64,000 bases of DNA, taken from Halobacillus massiliensis (GTDB lineage Bacteria > Bacillota > Bacilli > Bacillales > Halobacillaceae). How positions within the stretch are numbered: the stretch's first letter is position 1; every line of letters starts with the position of its first letter. A program made the position numbers and the translations under genes. The stretch is from assembly GCF_900166625.1 (NCBI RefSeq), contig NZ_LT800499.1:3793213-3857212 (forward strand). The letters run 5' to 3'. This document shows positions 25,734 through 36,534 of the stretch, piece by piece. Below the pieces are notes generated by a model, which was given only the letters and a program-made list of their open reading frames with translations, ran no database searches and was not told the DNA's origin.

Positions 25734-27106
25734 AAACTTCCTTCCTTTGGCCAAGATAATTGAATGCATAAACCGTTTTGATTCAAGGCTTCTACTTTTC
25801 CTCCATGTATCTCTACTATTTCTTTAACGATAGCAAGTCCCAATCCTGTTCCACCTAAGTTCCTTGATCTTGACTTATCAATGCGATAAAGGCGATCAAA
25901 TAGGTAAGGAAGGGACTCTTCCGGGACACCTGGTCCTTCATCTTTAATGGTAATGAGAACTCTTTTTTGTTGATTTTGAACTTTTATAAACACCCTTGGA
26001 TGCCCTCCGGAGTAACGAAGGGCGTTATCTAGTAAGTTCATAATCACTTGATTAAAACGTACTGGATCTGCATAGATATCGATCCCTTCAGAAGAATCTA
26101 TATTTACTTCAGCCTTATTTGTTGAGATTAAAGGGTACATCTTTTCTTTTGCTTCTAAAAGCAATGGTTTAAGTTCACATATTTGCGGATTAATGGCAAA
26201 CGTATTTTCATCCATTTTAGCTAATTGAAACAGTTGATGGATCATACTAGTAAGGCTTTCAGTCTCTTCTTTGATAATTTCAAGGTATTTCCTTCTATCT
26301 ACTTCAGCTGTCTGCTCTCGTGATGCAATATCAGCGTACCCTTTTAGATACGTTAAGGGTGTTCTTAATTCATGAGCAATCGAAGATAAAAAGTCATTAC
26401 GTTCCTGTTTTATTCTTTCTAAATCTTCAGATAAACGGTTGATGGATTGAGCCAGCACTCCTAGTTCATCATTATAATGCTCATTTAACTCTACATTTGT
26501 TTCCCCGCTGCTCAGCTTTTCAGTCTCTTCTTTCATTCTAATGAGAGGCTTTGTAACTAGTTTTGAAAGAGTAAAAACGACAATCATAGTTACAACAAGT
26601 ATGAGCCCCATGACAAAAATAAACTGTTGGGAAAGATGGGTGATAAGATTCCGTATAATTGAAGAGGGAGAAAACATATACACGTTTCCTTGAAGCTCAC
26701 TATTTATAATAATGGGAGATAAAGTGGCAACGTAAGGGGCGGTTTTCCATTGCCCTTCAATAATTATTCCCTGATCTTTTGGACTTCTCTTGTATTCTTT
26801 AATGAGTTCTCTTTGAAATAAATCAATAGGTGCGGAACTGGAAAGAACTTCCCCTTTATTGTCTGTAATGACTACCTCTGTAACTGTTTCTGATTCCATT
26901 AATGCTACATGGTTTAGCGTTGATTGATCAAACCTCTTCTCCAATACATCGCGGTGACTGCCTCCACGTGTTAAAAGGCCATCTAGTATTTCATCTATTT
27001 GGTAATTGGATATATTGGTATATAAAACAAAAAACAAGGATAACTCGATAATGGTCATTAGAATAAAGAATAACATCCCGATTTTCAGTGAAATACTTTT
27101 CTTCAT
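25730..27106 (-). CDS. Membrane sensor histidine kinase
   Basis: A 458-residue kinase. Helix 1 (about 8-30) and helix 2 (about 165-188) bracket an extracellular sensor of about 130 residues; a HAMP domain (about 190-240) links to HisKA (SSIAHELRTPLTYLKGYADI, phospho-His near residue 248) and an HATPase with NLLDNALRYS, DEGPGVP and GGTGLGLAIVKEI. The external domain has no Cys and few Met or His residues, so a direct copper site is not obvious. It overlaps the regulator gene by four bases. Upstream lies the beta-propeller lipoprotein gene in the same orientation. Confidence 0.87.
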   Translation of the reverse strand: MKKSISLKIGMLFFILMTIIELSLFFVLYTNISNYQIDEILDGLLTRGGSHRDVLEKRFDQSTLNHVALMESETVTEVVITDNKGEVLSSSAPIDLFQRELIKEYKRSPKDQGIIIEGQWKTAPYVATLSPIIINSELQGNVYMFSPSSIIRNLITHLSQQFIFVMGLILVVTMIVVFTLSKLVTKPLIRMKEETEKLSSGETNVELNEHYNDELGVLAQSINRLSEDLERIKQERNDFLSSIAHELRTPLTYLKGYADIASREQTAEVDRRKYLEIIKEETESLTSMIHQLFQLAKMDENTFAINPQICELKPLLLEAKEKMYPLISTNKAEVNIDSSEGIDIYADPVRFNQVIMNLLDNALRYSGGHPRVFIKVQNQQKRVLITIKDEGPGVPEESLPYLFDRLYRIDKSRSRNLGGTGLGLAIVKEIVEIHGGKVEALNQNGLCIQLSWPKEGSL

Positions 27107-27189
27107 ATTATCTCCCTTATTTAAAAGCAGTCATCCTTCCAAAAAACAGAATACCCCAACAGGAATTATAACCGACAAATTTCACAATG

Positions 27190-27333
27190 TTACATGATTT
27201 TTATACATTTCATACGACCGATGAATATGGCCATCATGGAATAGAAAAACCAGCACGTAAATGTTCCTATGGATAACAGCCAATCAGGCGATGCAGCACC
27301 TAGAGCAATAAGAAAAGGCAATTGCGATTAAAT
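27190..27333 (-). pseudogene. Possible remnant of a membrane-protein gene
   Basis: Between the lipoprotein gene and the kinase gene a minus-strand frame without a start codon reads QLPFLIALGAASPDWLLSIG followed by a Trp/Phe-rich hydrophobic stretch and IGRMK to a stop at 27190. It looks like one or two membrane helices from a lost gene. No homologue is recognised. Confidence 0.25.
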
Positions 27334-27365
27334 TATCGAAAAACCAATGCGGAAGAACACTACAA

Positions 27366-28301
27366 CTATTTTGTTTGCCCTTGATCGATGATTTGTTTCC
27401 ATGACTCTCCAGAGTCTAAAGTTAAATAGCTGCTTCCTTTGATAGTGAAAATAACAAATTCACTCTCGCTATCCGGGTTTTTTGAGAAATACATGACAGC
27501 ATCTTCTTTCAACTGAGGAAGTGTAATATCTTCTTTTGCTTGATCATTCCAATTAAAACTTTTTAATGAAGGCACTCCATTATAAAGACCGTAGTATAAA
27601 CGATCTCTTGTAAAAAATAATCCACTTCCTTGTCCTTGCTCAGAAATCTTCGTAAAGCTCTCTCCTCCGTCTTCACTCAGAAAAACACCTGTTGAACTTG
27701 CTACTGCTACACGGTCCTCATCGTCCGGATGCACCGCAATTTGAAATATTTCCTCTCCTAAGTTATCAGCCTTGATCTTTTCCCATGTCTTTCCGTCATC
27801 CGTACTTTTGTAGAGACCCTTTTCCATCTTGGAATTGGGACGCTCATTCCATACATAAATCGCATGATTCCTTGCCCCTACTCCCATTGCATGGAAATCG
27901 CTTTCTCCTTCAAAAGCAAGAGCGGATAGCTTCTCTTTAGTCACATCCCCTTTTTGAAGTCCCACAGGATTGGGTAAATCACTTTGTCCTCCTGGATGGC
28001 CAGACGTATAAAAACCGTTCTCCACAACATTAAAACCCATATAATCATTTTTGTGATACTTAGATTCCAGCCACTCCCCATTCTGGTAAAGCTTGATTCC
28101 TGAATGGGCAGCATAAGCAATTGTTTCGTCATTTACGTAGCCCATTCCATGGACATGCTCCAGAGACCCATCAAATGATTCTGTAGAAGCTTGTAAGGTT
28201 TCTTTTCCCTCTTCTTTTTGGCTGCTTTCTTTATCTGATTGGCTACATCCCGTAATAACTGTAATTGAAGCCAATATCATAAGGGTTAATTTAAATTTCA
28301 T
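27366..28301 (-). CDS. Beta-propeller lipoprotein (F510_1955-type, BNR/sortilin-like)
   Basis: A lipoprotein of 311 residues. A type II signal peptide ends at TGCS. The mature part has repeats of the sialidase/BNR type (KSTDDGKTWEKI, SEDGGESFTKI, TLDSGESWKQI), each with the S/T-x-D-x-G-x-T/S-W asp-box, pointing to a six- or seven-bladed propeller on the outer face of the membrane. HVHGMGYV and SGHPGGQSDLPNPVGL are hallmarks of the so-called F510_1955 glycosylhydrolase group. This group often sits beside copper genes, and the His motifs suggest metal contact rather than sugar hydrolysis. The start is ATG 28301 rather than GTG 28310, which abuts the ribosome site. Confidence 0.75.
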   Translation of the reverse strand: MKFKLTLMILASITVITGCSQSDKESSQKEEGKETLQASTESFDGSLEHVHGMGYVNDETIAYAAHSGIKLYQNGEWLESKYHKNDYMGFNVVENGFYTSGHPGGQSDLPNPVGLQKGDVTKEKLSALAFEGESDFHAMGVGARNHAIYVWNERPNSKMEKGLYKSTDDGKTWEKIKADNLGEEIFQIAVHPDDEDRVAVASSTGVFLSEDGGESFTKISEQGQGSGLFFTRDRLYYGLYNGVPSLKSFNWNDQAKEDITLPQLKEDAVMYFSKNPDSESEFVIFTIKGSSYLTLDSGESWKQIIDQGQTK

Positions 28302-28397
28302 TTCAACCACTCCTCAAAAAAATCTCAACTGATGCTCTCAAAAAAATATCGAGAAATTGTGAAGAATTCTATATTTCCTTAGCTTTGTTTAAATAAG

Positions 28398-28436
28398 AAA
28401 AAATCCCAAAACTACCAACTTTGTAGTAGCTTCAGG
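28398..28436 (-). terminator. Terminator of csoR-copA-copZ
   Basis: An imperfect stem with CTAC/GTAG core and CC/GG base is followed on the minus strand by six U residues. Confidence 0.6.
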
Positions 28437-28455
28437 ATATCAATTTTCCATCTTA

Positions 28456-28659
28456 TTAAGAAACTACATCGTACCCCTGTTCTTCTATTGCTTCAGTCAT
28501 TTCTTGTTTACTAACATTCTCATTTGCGGAAATGTCAACGTTCCCTGTTTTCAAATCTACGTGGACTTCTTGGATTCCTGGAATCTCTTTCAATGCACCT
28601 TTCACCGCTTGCTCACAATGGCCACAGGTCATTCCTTCTACTTTAATAGTCGTTTGCAT
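28456..28659 (-). CDS. copZ: Copper chaperone CopZ
   Basis: A 67-residue heavy-metal-associated domain with the Cu(I) site GMTCGHCEQAVKGAL near the N-terminus and the usual beta-alpha-beta-beta-alpha-beta length. It carries Cu(I) in the cytosol and hands it to the N-terminal domains of CopA. It is the last gene of csoR-copA-copZ, 25 bases after copA; in B. subtilis the order is copZ before copA, so gene order is swapped here. Confidence 0.93.
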   Translation of the reverse strand: MQTTIKVEGMTCGHCEQAVKGALKEIPGIQEVHVDLKTGNVDISANENVSKQEMTEAIEEQGYDVVS

Positions 28660-28684
28660 GAATGATTCATCCTTTCCAAATTGT

Positions 28685-31090
<2,406 letters not shown>

Positions 31091-31103
31091 AGATATTCAC
31101 CCC

Positions 31104-31406
31104 CTATTTGGAGAAATGTTGGGCCACTTTCATTAATTCATCAATAGCTTTTTCGCTATTACCATTTTTAATAGCATTTGCCACACAATGATGGGTGTGA
31201 CGTTCCAGTAATGAATGACCAACTTTATTTAATGCGTTATTTATAGCGGTAATTTCTACACTGTATCGGTCGTTCTCCACCATACTTTGAATGCCTCTAA
31301 CTTGTTTTTCAATATGTTTCAAGCGATTTATAACAGCCGCTTTTTCTTGGACCGATCGTAGTTTTACAGACTTTTTACTACTGTTTTCGGGTAAGATTTG
31401 TTTCAA
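31104..31406 (-). CDS. csoR: CsoR-family metal-sensing repressor with altered metal site
   Basis: A 100-residue all-helical repressor. RLKHIEKQVRGIQSMVENDRY and LLERHTHHCVANAI are typical CsoR blocks, with the His and Cys ligands of helix alpha-2 intact. The first Cu(I) ligand, a Cys in the usual RYCVDI, is Ser here (RYSVEI; codon AGT), and the following helix is about four residues shorter than in B. subtilis CsoR. The classical C-H-C site is therefore incomplete. The repressor would normally release the operator at 31434 when Cu(I) binds. It may sense copper by another geometry, respond to another signal, or be constitutively bound. Confidence 0.85.
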   Translation of the reverse strand: MKQILPENSSKKSVKLRSVQEKAAVINRLKHIEKQVRGIQSMVENDRYSVEITAINNALNKVGHSLLERHTHHCVANAIKNGNSEKAIDELMKVAQHFSK

Positions 31407-31710
31407 ATTTCATTCCCCCTATTGAGTTTTAATATACCCCTATAAGGTATTATAAGTCAAATATTATGCTTAATGATAAAGAAATTTACGTTTTCCAAAT
31501 TACCGTAACCGGGTATAAATAACGGAATATATTAAACTTGCCCCTGGACCTTCTCTATCACCATAGTTGATATTGGAAGATTATAAATTTTGGATGGTCA
31601 CATAACGGGGTGTTTTTATAATGAGAACCATCATTTATGATAAAAATTACTATAATTCCAAGTGCGATAAAAAAAGAAACGTAAAATAAAGGGGCGGAGG
31701 GAGAGATCAT
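31407..31710. other. Divergent region between csoR and the methyltransferase gene
   Basis: It holds the CsoR-type operator, the csoR ribosome site and the methyltransferase leader. No gene is seen. Confidence 0.6.
31434..31450. promoter_or_regulatory. CsoR-type operator of csoR-copA-copZ
   Basis: ATACCCCTATAAGGTAT fits the pseudo-palindromic CsoR site (ATACCCC...GGGGTAT) with a weaker right half. It lies 28-44 bases upstream of the csoR start. Confidence 0.75.
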
Positions 31711-32328
31711 ATGGTGAACGAAAAGCAAACGAAAACGATTAAAAAAAGATATAATCGGATATCTGGCGTTTTTGACCTTATGGATCATATGATAAGGGAT
31801 GAATGGAGAAAAACCCTGCTTCAGGAAGCTTATGGAGAAACTCTCGAAGTGGGTGTGGGAACGGGGGCTAATTTGAAGTATTATAACGATCATGCTAGAG
31901 TGACAGGCATTGACTTCAGCCCTAAAATGCTCCATAAAGCTCAAGAGAAGGCCGGTCACCTTACTGGACACTTCGAGTTGATGGAGATGGATGCTCAAAA
32001 TTTAAAATTTAATGATAATACATTTGATACGGTGGTATCTACTTGTGTTTTTTGTTCTGTGCCAGATCCAATCCAGGGACTAAAAGAAATCAGGAGAGTT
32101 ACTAAACCTGCGGGGCAAATCATCATGCTTGAGCATATGAGAAGTGATGTGGAGTGGCAAGGAAAAATCATGGATATATTAAATCCAATCGGCCTAAAGA
32201 TTATAGGTGCAAACATTAACAGAAGGACAATGGACAATATTGAAAAGGCAGGTTTAAAAGTTATTCGCCAAGAACAATTAATTTCCTCAATTATGAGAAG
32301 AATAACTCTCTCCCCCAATAAGAAGTAA
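31711..32328 (+). CDS. Class I SAM-dependent methyltransferase (UbiE/Methyltransf_11 type)
   Basis: A 205-residue enzyme. The SAM-binding motif I is TLEVGVGTGANLKYY, with the acidic residue of motif II in TGIDFSPKML and the motif III region in DTVVSTCVFCSVPDP. An N-terminal helical part (RYNRISGVFDLMDHM) resembles UbiE/COQ5-like enzymes. It starts at ATG 31711 after GGCGGAGGGAG. It is divergent from csoR, which is common in Bacillaceae copper islands, but its substrate is unknown. The last codons and stop are embedded in a long perfect hairpin. Confidence 0.8.
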   Translation: MVNEKQTKTIKKRYNRISGVFDLMDHMIRDEWRKTLLQEAYGETLEVGVGTGANLKYYNDHARVTGIDFSPKMLHKAQEKAGHLTGHFELMEMDAQNLKFNDNTFDTVVSTCVFCSVPDPIQGLKEIRRVTKPAGQIIMLEHMRSDVEWQGKIMDILNPIGLKIIGANINRRTMDNIEKAGLKVIRQEQLISSIMRRITLSPNKK

Positions 32329-32365
32329 AGACGATCCTATTTTGGATCGTCTTTACTTCTTATTG
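32316..32365 (+). terminator. 22-bp perfect hairpin overlapping the methyltransferase stop
   Basis: Positions 32316-32337 pair without mismatch with 32344-32365 around a TATTTT loop. The last codons and the TAA stop lie in the left arm. No proper T run follows, so RNA protection is as likely as termination. Confidence 0.6.
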
Positions 32366-32677
32366 AATAATGTTGGTTGTTTTTTCAGCTGGAACAACAG
32401 AAAAGCCTGCCCTCATAACCCTCCCATAGCAAAAATACTACCAATAACCTTCCCAAGGGAGATAATGGACGGAAACGCTTGCTCAAACTGAAAAAGCCTC
32501 CCCCACAATAATTGGGTGGCTCTCTAAGTCCTAATATTTCATCGAGAGTAACAAGTGCTGTACTACAACTTAAGCAATTTGCTTATCCATCAGCAGACAA
32601 TTCAAAATTTGTGGCTTCGGCAATCCTATTGATAACCTGTTTGCCTGAAGGACATGAGAGGGGAGATGTTTTTCTTC
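32329..32677. other. Gap between two convergent copper-island genes
   Basis: Apart from the hairpin, no convincing gene is present. A minus-strand frame around 32420-32580 contains CLSCSTALVTLDEILGL and a Gly-rich stretch, faintly like a C_GCAxxG_C_C-type protein, but it has stops and no start. Confidence 0.4.
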
Positions 32678-33196
32678 TCAAAGGTGAAACATGTTTTTAA
32701 ATGTATGAAACGTTTTTTCCTGCTCTTTTCGCGAACTCTCCGGGGCGGTATCCTTGATGAATTTATTCTTTAAAGCAATGTACCGATTGAGGATCATCAT
32801 TTGCTGCAGGGCCATATGGATATGAATATTACGGACATTTTCAGCTTTCATCCTTAATCCTGAATTAAAATTCTTATTAGCCATCGTTTCTGCAGTATTC
32901 ATGAGTTCAATTAACATATTCTCTTGACTCATGCCTATGGAGATTTGTTGACAGTTTAACTGAACAGGCTCCCATTTATGTAAATCATTGATTCCGATGT
33001 TTTCATTTTGAATGGGATTCATAAGGGCAATCATAACTTTCACATGGTTCTGCATGATCATGTATTGCTCTGTAGCTACCTGCTTAATTTCAGAGTTTTG
33101 AATATTGCAAATATACAACTCCAATTTATCCAATTCAGCTTTATGAACAGGCAGGTGCTCAGCCATTAAACTTAAGTCTATCATTTTTAGAATCAT
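32678..33196 (-). CDS. Met-rich helical protein, unknown function
   Basis: A 172-residue, probably all-helical protein with no signal peptide or membrane helix. It is rich in Met (about one in ten residues) and contains MNTAETMANKNFNSGLRMKA and NIHIHMALQQMMILNRYIAL, reminiscent of ferritin-like or CotF-type spore coat helical bundles. The start is ATG 33196, nine bases after AAGGAGG; the ATG at 33220 precedes that site. Its place among copper genes and the clustered Met and His residues suggest a copper-binding or copper-induced protein, but this is inference; I do not recognise the family with confidence. Confidence 0.6.
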   Translation of the reverse strand: MILKMIDLSLMAEHLPVHKAELDKLELYICNIQNSEIKQVATEQYMIMQNHVKVMIALMNPIQNENIGINDLHKWEPVQLNCQQISIGMSQENMLIELMNTAETMANKNFNSGLRMKAENVRNIHIHMALQQMMILNRYIALKNKFIKDTAPESSRKEQEKTFHTFKNMFHL

Positions 33197-33282
33197 ACGA
33201 TCATTCCTCCTTCCCTTCATTTTTATTCCTTTGAATCAGAAAAATTACCGAAGAAAGAATAACTGATTGACTTAATTCTGGA

Positions 33283-33326
33283 CTTTTTGACCAGTTATCC
33301 TGAAAACTGGCGGCTGGTCAAAAAAA
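33283..33326. repeat. Inverted repeat with nested alternative pairing
   Basis: TTTTTGACCAG and CTGGTCAAAAA are an 11-bp inverted repeat; inside, CCAGTT and AACTGG can pair instead. It lies between two divergent Met-rich genes and could be an operator or a switchable leader hairpin for the secreted protein. Confidence 0.45.
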
Positions 33327-33439
33327 GGAGAAGGAAATGTAGCAGGTTCAATATTGTAGCTAGTTCTTAACAAATTCTCCATGGATTCTCGACAGTTTAT
33401 CTTTATACTAAATTTATTTCTAAAAAGGAGCTGAGTAAC

Positions 33440-33757
33440 ATGAGAAGGTTTATTATTATTGGAGCATTATCATTCGGATTGGTTGCTGCTGTCGGCGTGA
33501 CAGGAGTCAGCGCTCAAAGTGGACAAATGGAGATCCTACACGAGGAAAGCATGCAAAAGATGGCAATGGAAGAGATGCATCAAAATATGCTGGATTCAAG
33601 TGCAGTCATCAATTTTGGTCAGACAAAAAAATTGATGAAAGAGATGCATCCTGAAATGACTACCCAGCAAATTAAAAACATGTACAAGCAGATGCATGGC
33701 ACTAATGGAGCGGCACCCAGTGCAAACTTCAAAGAAATGAATATGAAGAAAAAATAA
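33440..33757 (+). CDS. Small exported Met-rich protein
   Basis: A 105-residue protein. Residues 1-25 form a signal peptide (hydrophobic core GALSFGLVAAVGVTGV, cleavage after SAQ or SAQS). The mature 80 residues contain 13 Met and several Met-His pairs (EMHQNM, EMHPEM, QMHGTN), no Cys, and many Lys and Glu. Such Met/His clusters bind Cu(I) in periplasmic or surface copper proteins. It has no lipobox or anchor, so it should be released or wall-held. AAGGAGCTG precedes the ATG. No family is recognised; a copper-scavenging role is inferred from composition and neighbours. Confidence 0.65.
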   Translation: MRRFIIIGALSFGLVAAVGVTGVSAQSGQMEILHEESMQKMAMEEMHQNMLDSSAVINFGQTKKLMKEMHPEMTTQQIKNMYKQMHGTNGAAPSANFKEMNMKKK

Positions 33758-33764
33758 CAAATCG

Positions 33765-33812
33765 AAAAAGGTGCCCTATCATCCAATTGGGATAGAAGGC
33801 CACCTTTTTTTT
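33765..33812 (+). terminator. Terminator of the Met-rich exported protein gene
   Basis: AAAAAGGTG pairs with CACCTTTTT with further inner pairs; a nine-base T run follows. Confidence 0.85.
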
Positions 33813-34010
33813 TAATGCCCGTTATGGCAGTTATATGATATCCTCTGAAAGGCTCAAGTTTTCAGGAAGTTTCTTATTAGAGGGCAACCGAGGGCTTCCT
33901 GATTCATAAAGTTTCCCAATCTGCCGCCTTCCTGCCTAACAAGAAACCCCCGTGTTATCCATTAGATAAAATCCACTTTACCAGTTTCCTCAGCAAAAAA
34001 TTTAATCAGA

Positions 34011-34046
34011 AAAATAGTGGTGCGAGCTTCCAGACACCACTATTTT
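34011..34046 (-). terminator. Terminator of copB
   Basis: AAAATAGTGGTG and CACCACTATTTT form a perfect 12-bp stem with a 12-base loop immediately after the copB stop on the minus strand. Confidence 0.8.
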
Positions 34047-34054
34047 CTATAGTC

Positions 34055-36139
34055 TTATGCTTTTAAAAGCTTGGCATTGATGGCAACTATGACAGTACTG
34101 AGACTCATCAGAACCGCTCCGACGGCCGGGCTTAATATTAACCCAATGGAAGCTAATGCGCCAGCCGCTAGCGGTATGGCAACAATATTATAGCCGGCAG
34201 CCCACCATAAATTCTGGACCATTTTCCGGTACGTCTTTTTCGATAACTCCATAACACTTACTACGTCTTGAGGGTTGCTTTTCACTAGTACGACGTCTGC
34301 CGTTTCCATTGCAACATCAGTCCCGCTTCCGATAGCGATACCTAGGTCGGCAGTGGCAAGAGCTGGAGCGTCATTGACACCATCGCCTGTCATAGCCACT
34401 TTCCAGCCTTTCTGCTGGATTTTTTTAATCTGATCTGATTTATTATGCGGAAGGACTTCTGCATAGACATCCTCAATCCCTATTTGCTCTGCTACCCAAT
34501 CAGCAACCTTTTGATTATCCCCTGTAAGCATGATCGGATGGATATCCATTTCTTTTAGCTTTGCGACCGCATCTTTTGCAGAGTCACGGACCATATCTGC
34601 TAACGCAATCATACCAACAAGTTCATCATCCACGAGTACAAAGACTACTGTTTTTCCTTTTTCTGAAAGGGAATTGAACTGCTCCTTATTATAGTTGAAA
34701 GAACGTTCATTGACATAACCGGGACTGACGACCATTACTTCTTTTCCTTCTACCGTTCCTTTCAAGCCTTTACCTGTCATTGATTGAAAATCAGATACTT
34801 CTTTCAGCTTCAATTCTTTTTCCTGAGCTTTATGAATGACCCCTTCTGCAAGCGGATGCTCAGAGTTCTGTTCGGCGCTGGCTGCCCATAACAAAACATC
34901 TTTTTCACTATGAGATCCTTCAGGCACAATGTCGGTTACACCGAATTCCCCTTTAGTCAGTGTACCTGTTTTGTCAAATACCACAGCATTCAAATTACGG
35001 GCCCCTTCAAAATTAGTACGGTTTCTGATCAATAAGCCTTTTTTTGCGGAAATAGACGTGGATACGGCTACTACCAATGGAGCTGCCAATCCAAGCGCGT
35101 GTGGACAAGTTATAACCATAACTGTAACCATACGCTCTAATGCCACATCGAATGCATAGCCTAACGCAAGCCAGATGAACAAGGTGCCAAAACCTGCGGT
35201 CAATGCTATATAAAACAACCACTTAGCTGCACGGTTCGCCAGATCCTGGGCTTTTGACTTAGACTCCTGAGCTTCTTTTACAAGGGTGATAACTTGAGAA
35301 AGGTAAGTATCTTCACCCGTTTTCTTTACTTCAACGATTAAAGAACCTTCCTGGTTAACTGCGCCTCCGATAACTTCCTCGTCGACATTTTTTTCCACAG
35401 GCAGGGATTCGCCCGTCAGCATCGATTCATCGATTGCAGATTTCCCTTCTGAGATAATACCATCTACAGGAATTTTTTCCCCTGGTTTTACTCGAACACG
35501 GTCCCCAGTATTCAATTCAGTTACTGGTACATCTTCAGTTTCACCATCGTCCTTGATCCGGTGCGCTTCATTTGGCATCAGCTTGACTAATTGTTCCAGC
35601 GCATTGGACGCACCCATGATCGAACGCATTTCGATCCAGTGCCCCAGCAGCATAATATCGATCAGTGTTGCCAGTTCCCAGAAGAAGTTCTTTCCGCTCC
35701 ATCCAAAAACGACGAGCGAGCTGTAACCATAAGCTACGACTATAGCTAAACCAATTAATGTCATCATGCCTGGGTTCTTTTGTTTGAGTTCACTGATCCC
35801 GCCAGTAAGGAATGGCCAGCCTCCATAGAAAAAAACAATGGTGGAAAGACCGAATAAAATCCATTGATCAAATGGAAATCTCCAATCCACTCCTAAAAAA
35901 TCCTGGATCATAGGAGATAGGATTAAAATCGGGATTGTCAGTAATAATGAAATGTAAAAGCGTTTTTTGAAATCCGCTACCATATCTCCATGGTCATGAT
36001 GATCATGGCCGCCACTATGGTCTTCATGGTTATGGTCGTGACCGTCTTTATGGCTTTCATGGCCATTATCTTCATGGTGTGCGTGTTTGTCGTGGCTCTC
36101 TGATTCGTGTTTCACTTTGTTTTTGTTTTCCTCACTCAT
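34055..36139 (-). CDS. copB: CopB-type P1B-ATPase (CPH motif)
   Basis: A 694-residue metal ATPase. Instead of Cys-based domains it has a His/Asp-rich N-terminal tail (about residues 9-55) and the membrane motif CPH in [12 protein letters not shown], the P1B-3 signature of CopB pumps for Cu(II), Cu(I) or Ag(I). [19 protein letters not shown] and [11 protein letters not shown] motifs are intact. It complements CopA in copper export. It lies 18 bases after the SHOCT protein gene and is probably co-transcribed with it. Confidence 0.93.
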   Translation of the reverse strand: MSEENKNKVKHESESHDKHAHHEDNGHESHKDGHDHNHEDHSGGHDHHDHGDMVADFKKRFYISLLLTIPILILSPMIQDFLGVDWRFPFDQWILFGLSTIVFFYGGWPFLTGGISELKQKNPGMMTLIGLAIVVAYGYSSLVVFGWSGKNFFWELATLIDIMLLGHWIEMRSIMGASNALEQLVKLMPNEAHRIKDDGETEDVPVTELNTGDRVRVKPGEKIPVDGIISEGKSAIDESMLTGESLPVEKNVDEEVIGGAVNQEGSLIVEVKKTGEDTYLSQVITLVKEAQESKSKAQDLANRAAKWLFYIALTAGFGTLFIWLALGYAFDVALERMVTVMVITCPHALGLAAPLVVAVSTSISAKKGLLIRNRTNFEGARNLNAVVFDKTGTLTKGEFGVTDIVPEGSHSEKDVLLWAASAEQNSEHPLAEGVIHKAQEKELKLKEVSDFQSMTGKGLKGTVEGKEVMVVSPGYVNERSFNYNKEQFNSLSEKGKTVVFVLVDDELVGMIALADMVRDSAKDAVAKLKEMDIHPIMLTGDNQKVADWVAEQIGIEDVYAEVLPHNKSDQIKKIQQKGWKVAMTGDGVNDAPALATADLGIAIGSGTDVAMETADVVLVKSNPQDVVSVMELSKKTYRKMVQNLWWAAGYNIVAIPLAAGALASIGLILSPAVGAVLMSLSTVIVAINAKLLKA

Positions 36140-36157
36140 ATTGATCCTCCTTTTCCA

Positions 36158-36406
36158 TTACTGATCAAGCTTTCGTTTCAAACGGTCATATTCTTCTTCA
36201 GAAATTTCTCCTTTTGCCAATCTTTCCTTCAAAGTGTCGAGCGATTTATTGCTAGAAAAATTTTTCGATTTATCATTTGGACTCGGCTTCATCATCCATA
36301 TAATAATTGCTATAATTGCCAGAATAATGATAATACCAATGAATCCAAACCCGAAAAATCCCCCTCCCATTCCTCCGTTCATGCCACCATTCATACCTTC
36401 GTTCAC
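36158..36406 (-). CDS. Small SHOCT-domain membrane protein
   Basis: An 82-residue protein. A Gly/Met-rich start (MNEGMNGGMNGGMGGG) leads into one membrane helix (about 17-41), then a linker and a C-terminal SHOCT motif (LDTLKERLAKGEISEEEYDRLKRKL). SHOCT segments mediate oligomerisation. It is encoded just before copB; similar small proteins accompany copper ATPases in Bacillaceae. The function is unknown; assisting CopB is an inference. Confidence 0.78.
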   Translation of the reverse strand: MNEGMNGGMNGGMGGGFFGFGFIGIIIILAIIAIIIWMMKPSPNDKSKNFSSNKSLDTLKERLAKGEISEEEYDRLKRKLDQ

Positions 36407-36475
36407 TCCTTTTCCTCATTTATGATTAATCTCCCAATTTTAACCAGAAGTATTCATTAACAATTAAATTAGGAA

Positions 36476-36508
36476 GGGATCCAAACTCCATACGGTGGTT
36501 TGGATCCC
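36476..36508. terminator. Hairpin between the SHOCT gene and the rhodanese/MBL gene
   Basis: GGGATCCAAAC and GTTTGGATCCC form a perfect 11-bp stem with an 11-base loop after the rhodanese/MBL stop codon. There is no strong U run. Confidence 0.6.
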
Positions 36509-36534
36509 ATTGTTCTTCTTCCTCAACCGTATGG

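Noticed and set aside
32420-32600. Possible C_GCAxxG_C_C-type relic on the minus strand
   Set aside because: Only a short Cys/Gly pattern is similar; stops and lack of a start make the match too weak for a feature.
32512-32700. 62-codon plus-strand frame in the gap after the methyltransferase gene
   Set aside because: No ribosome binding site, atypical composition and overlap with the end of the opposing gene; no recognisable motif.
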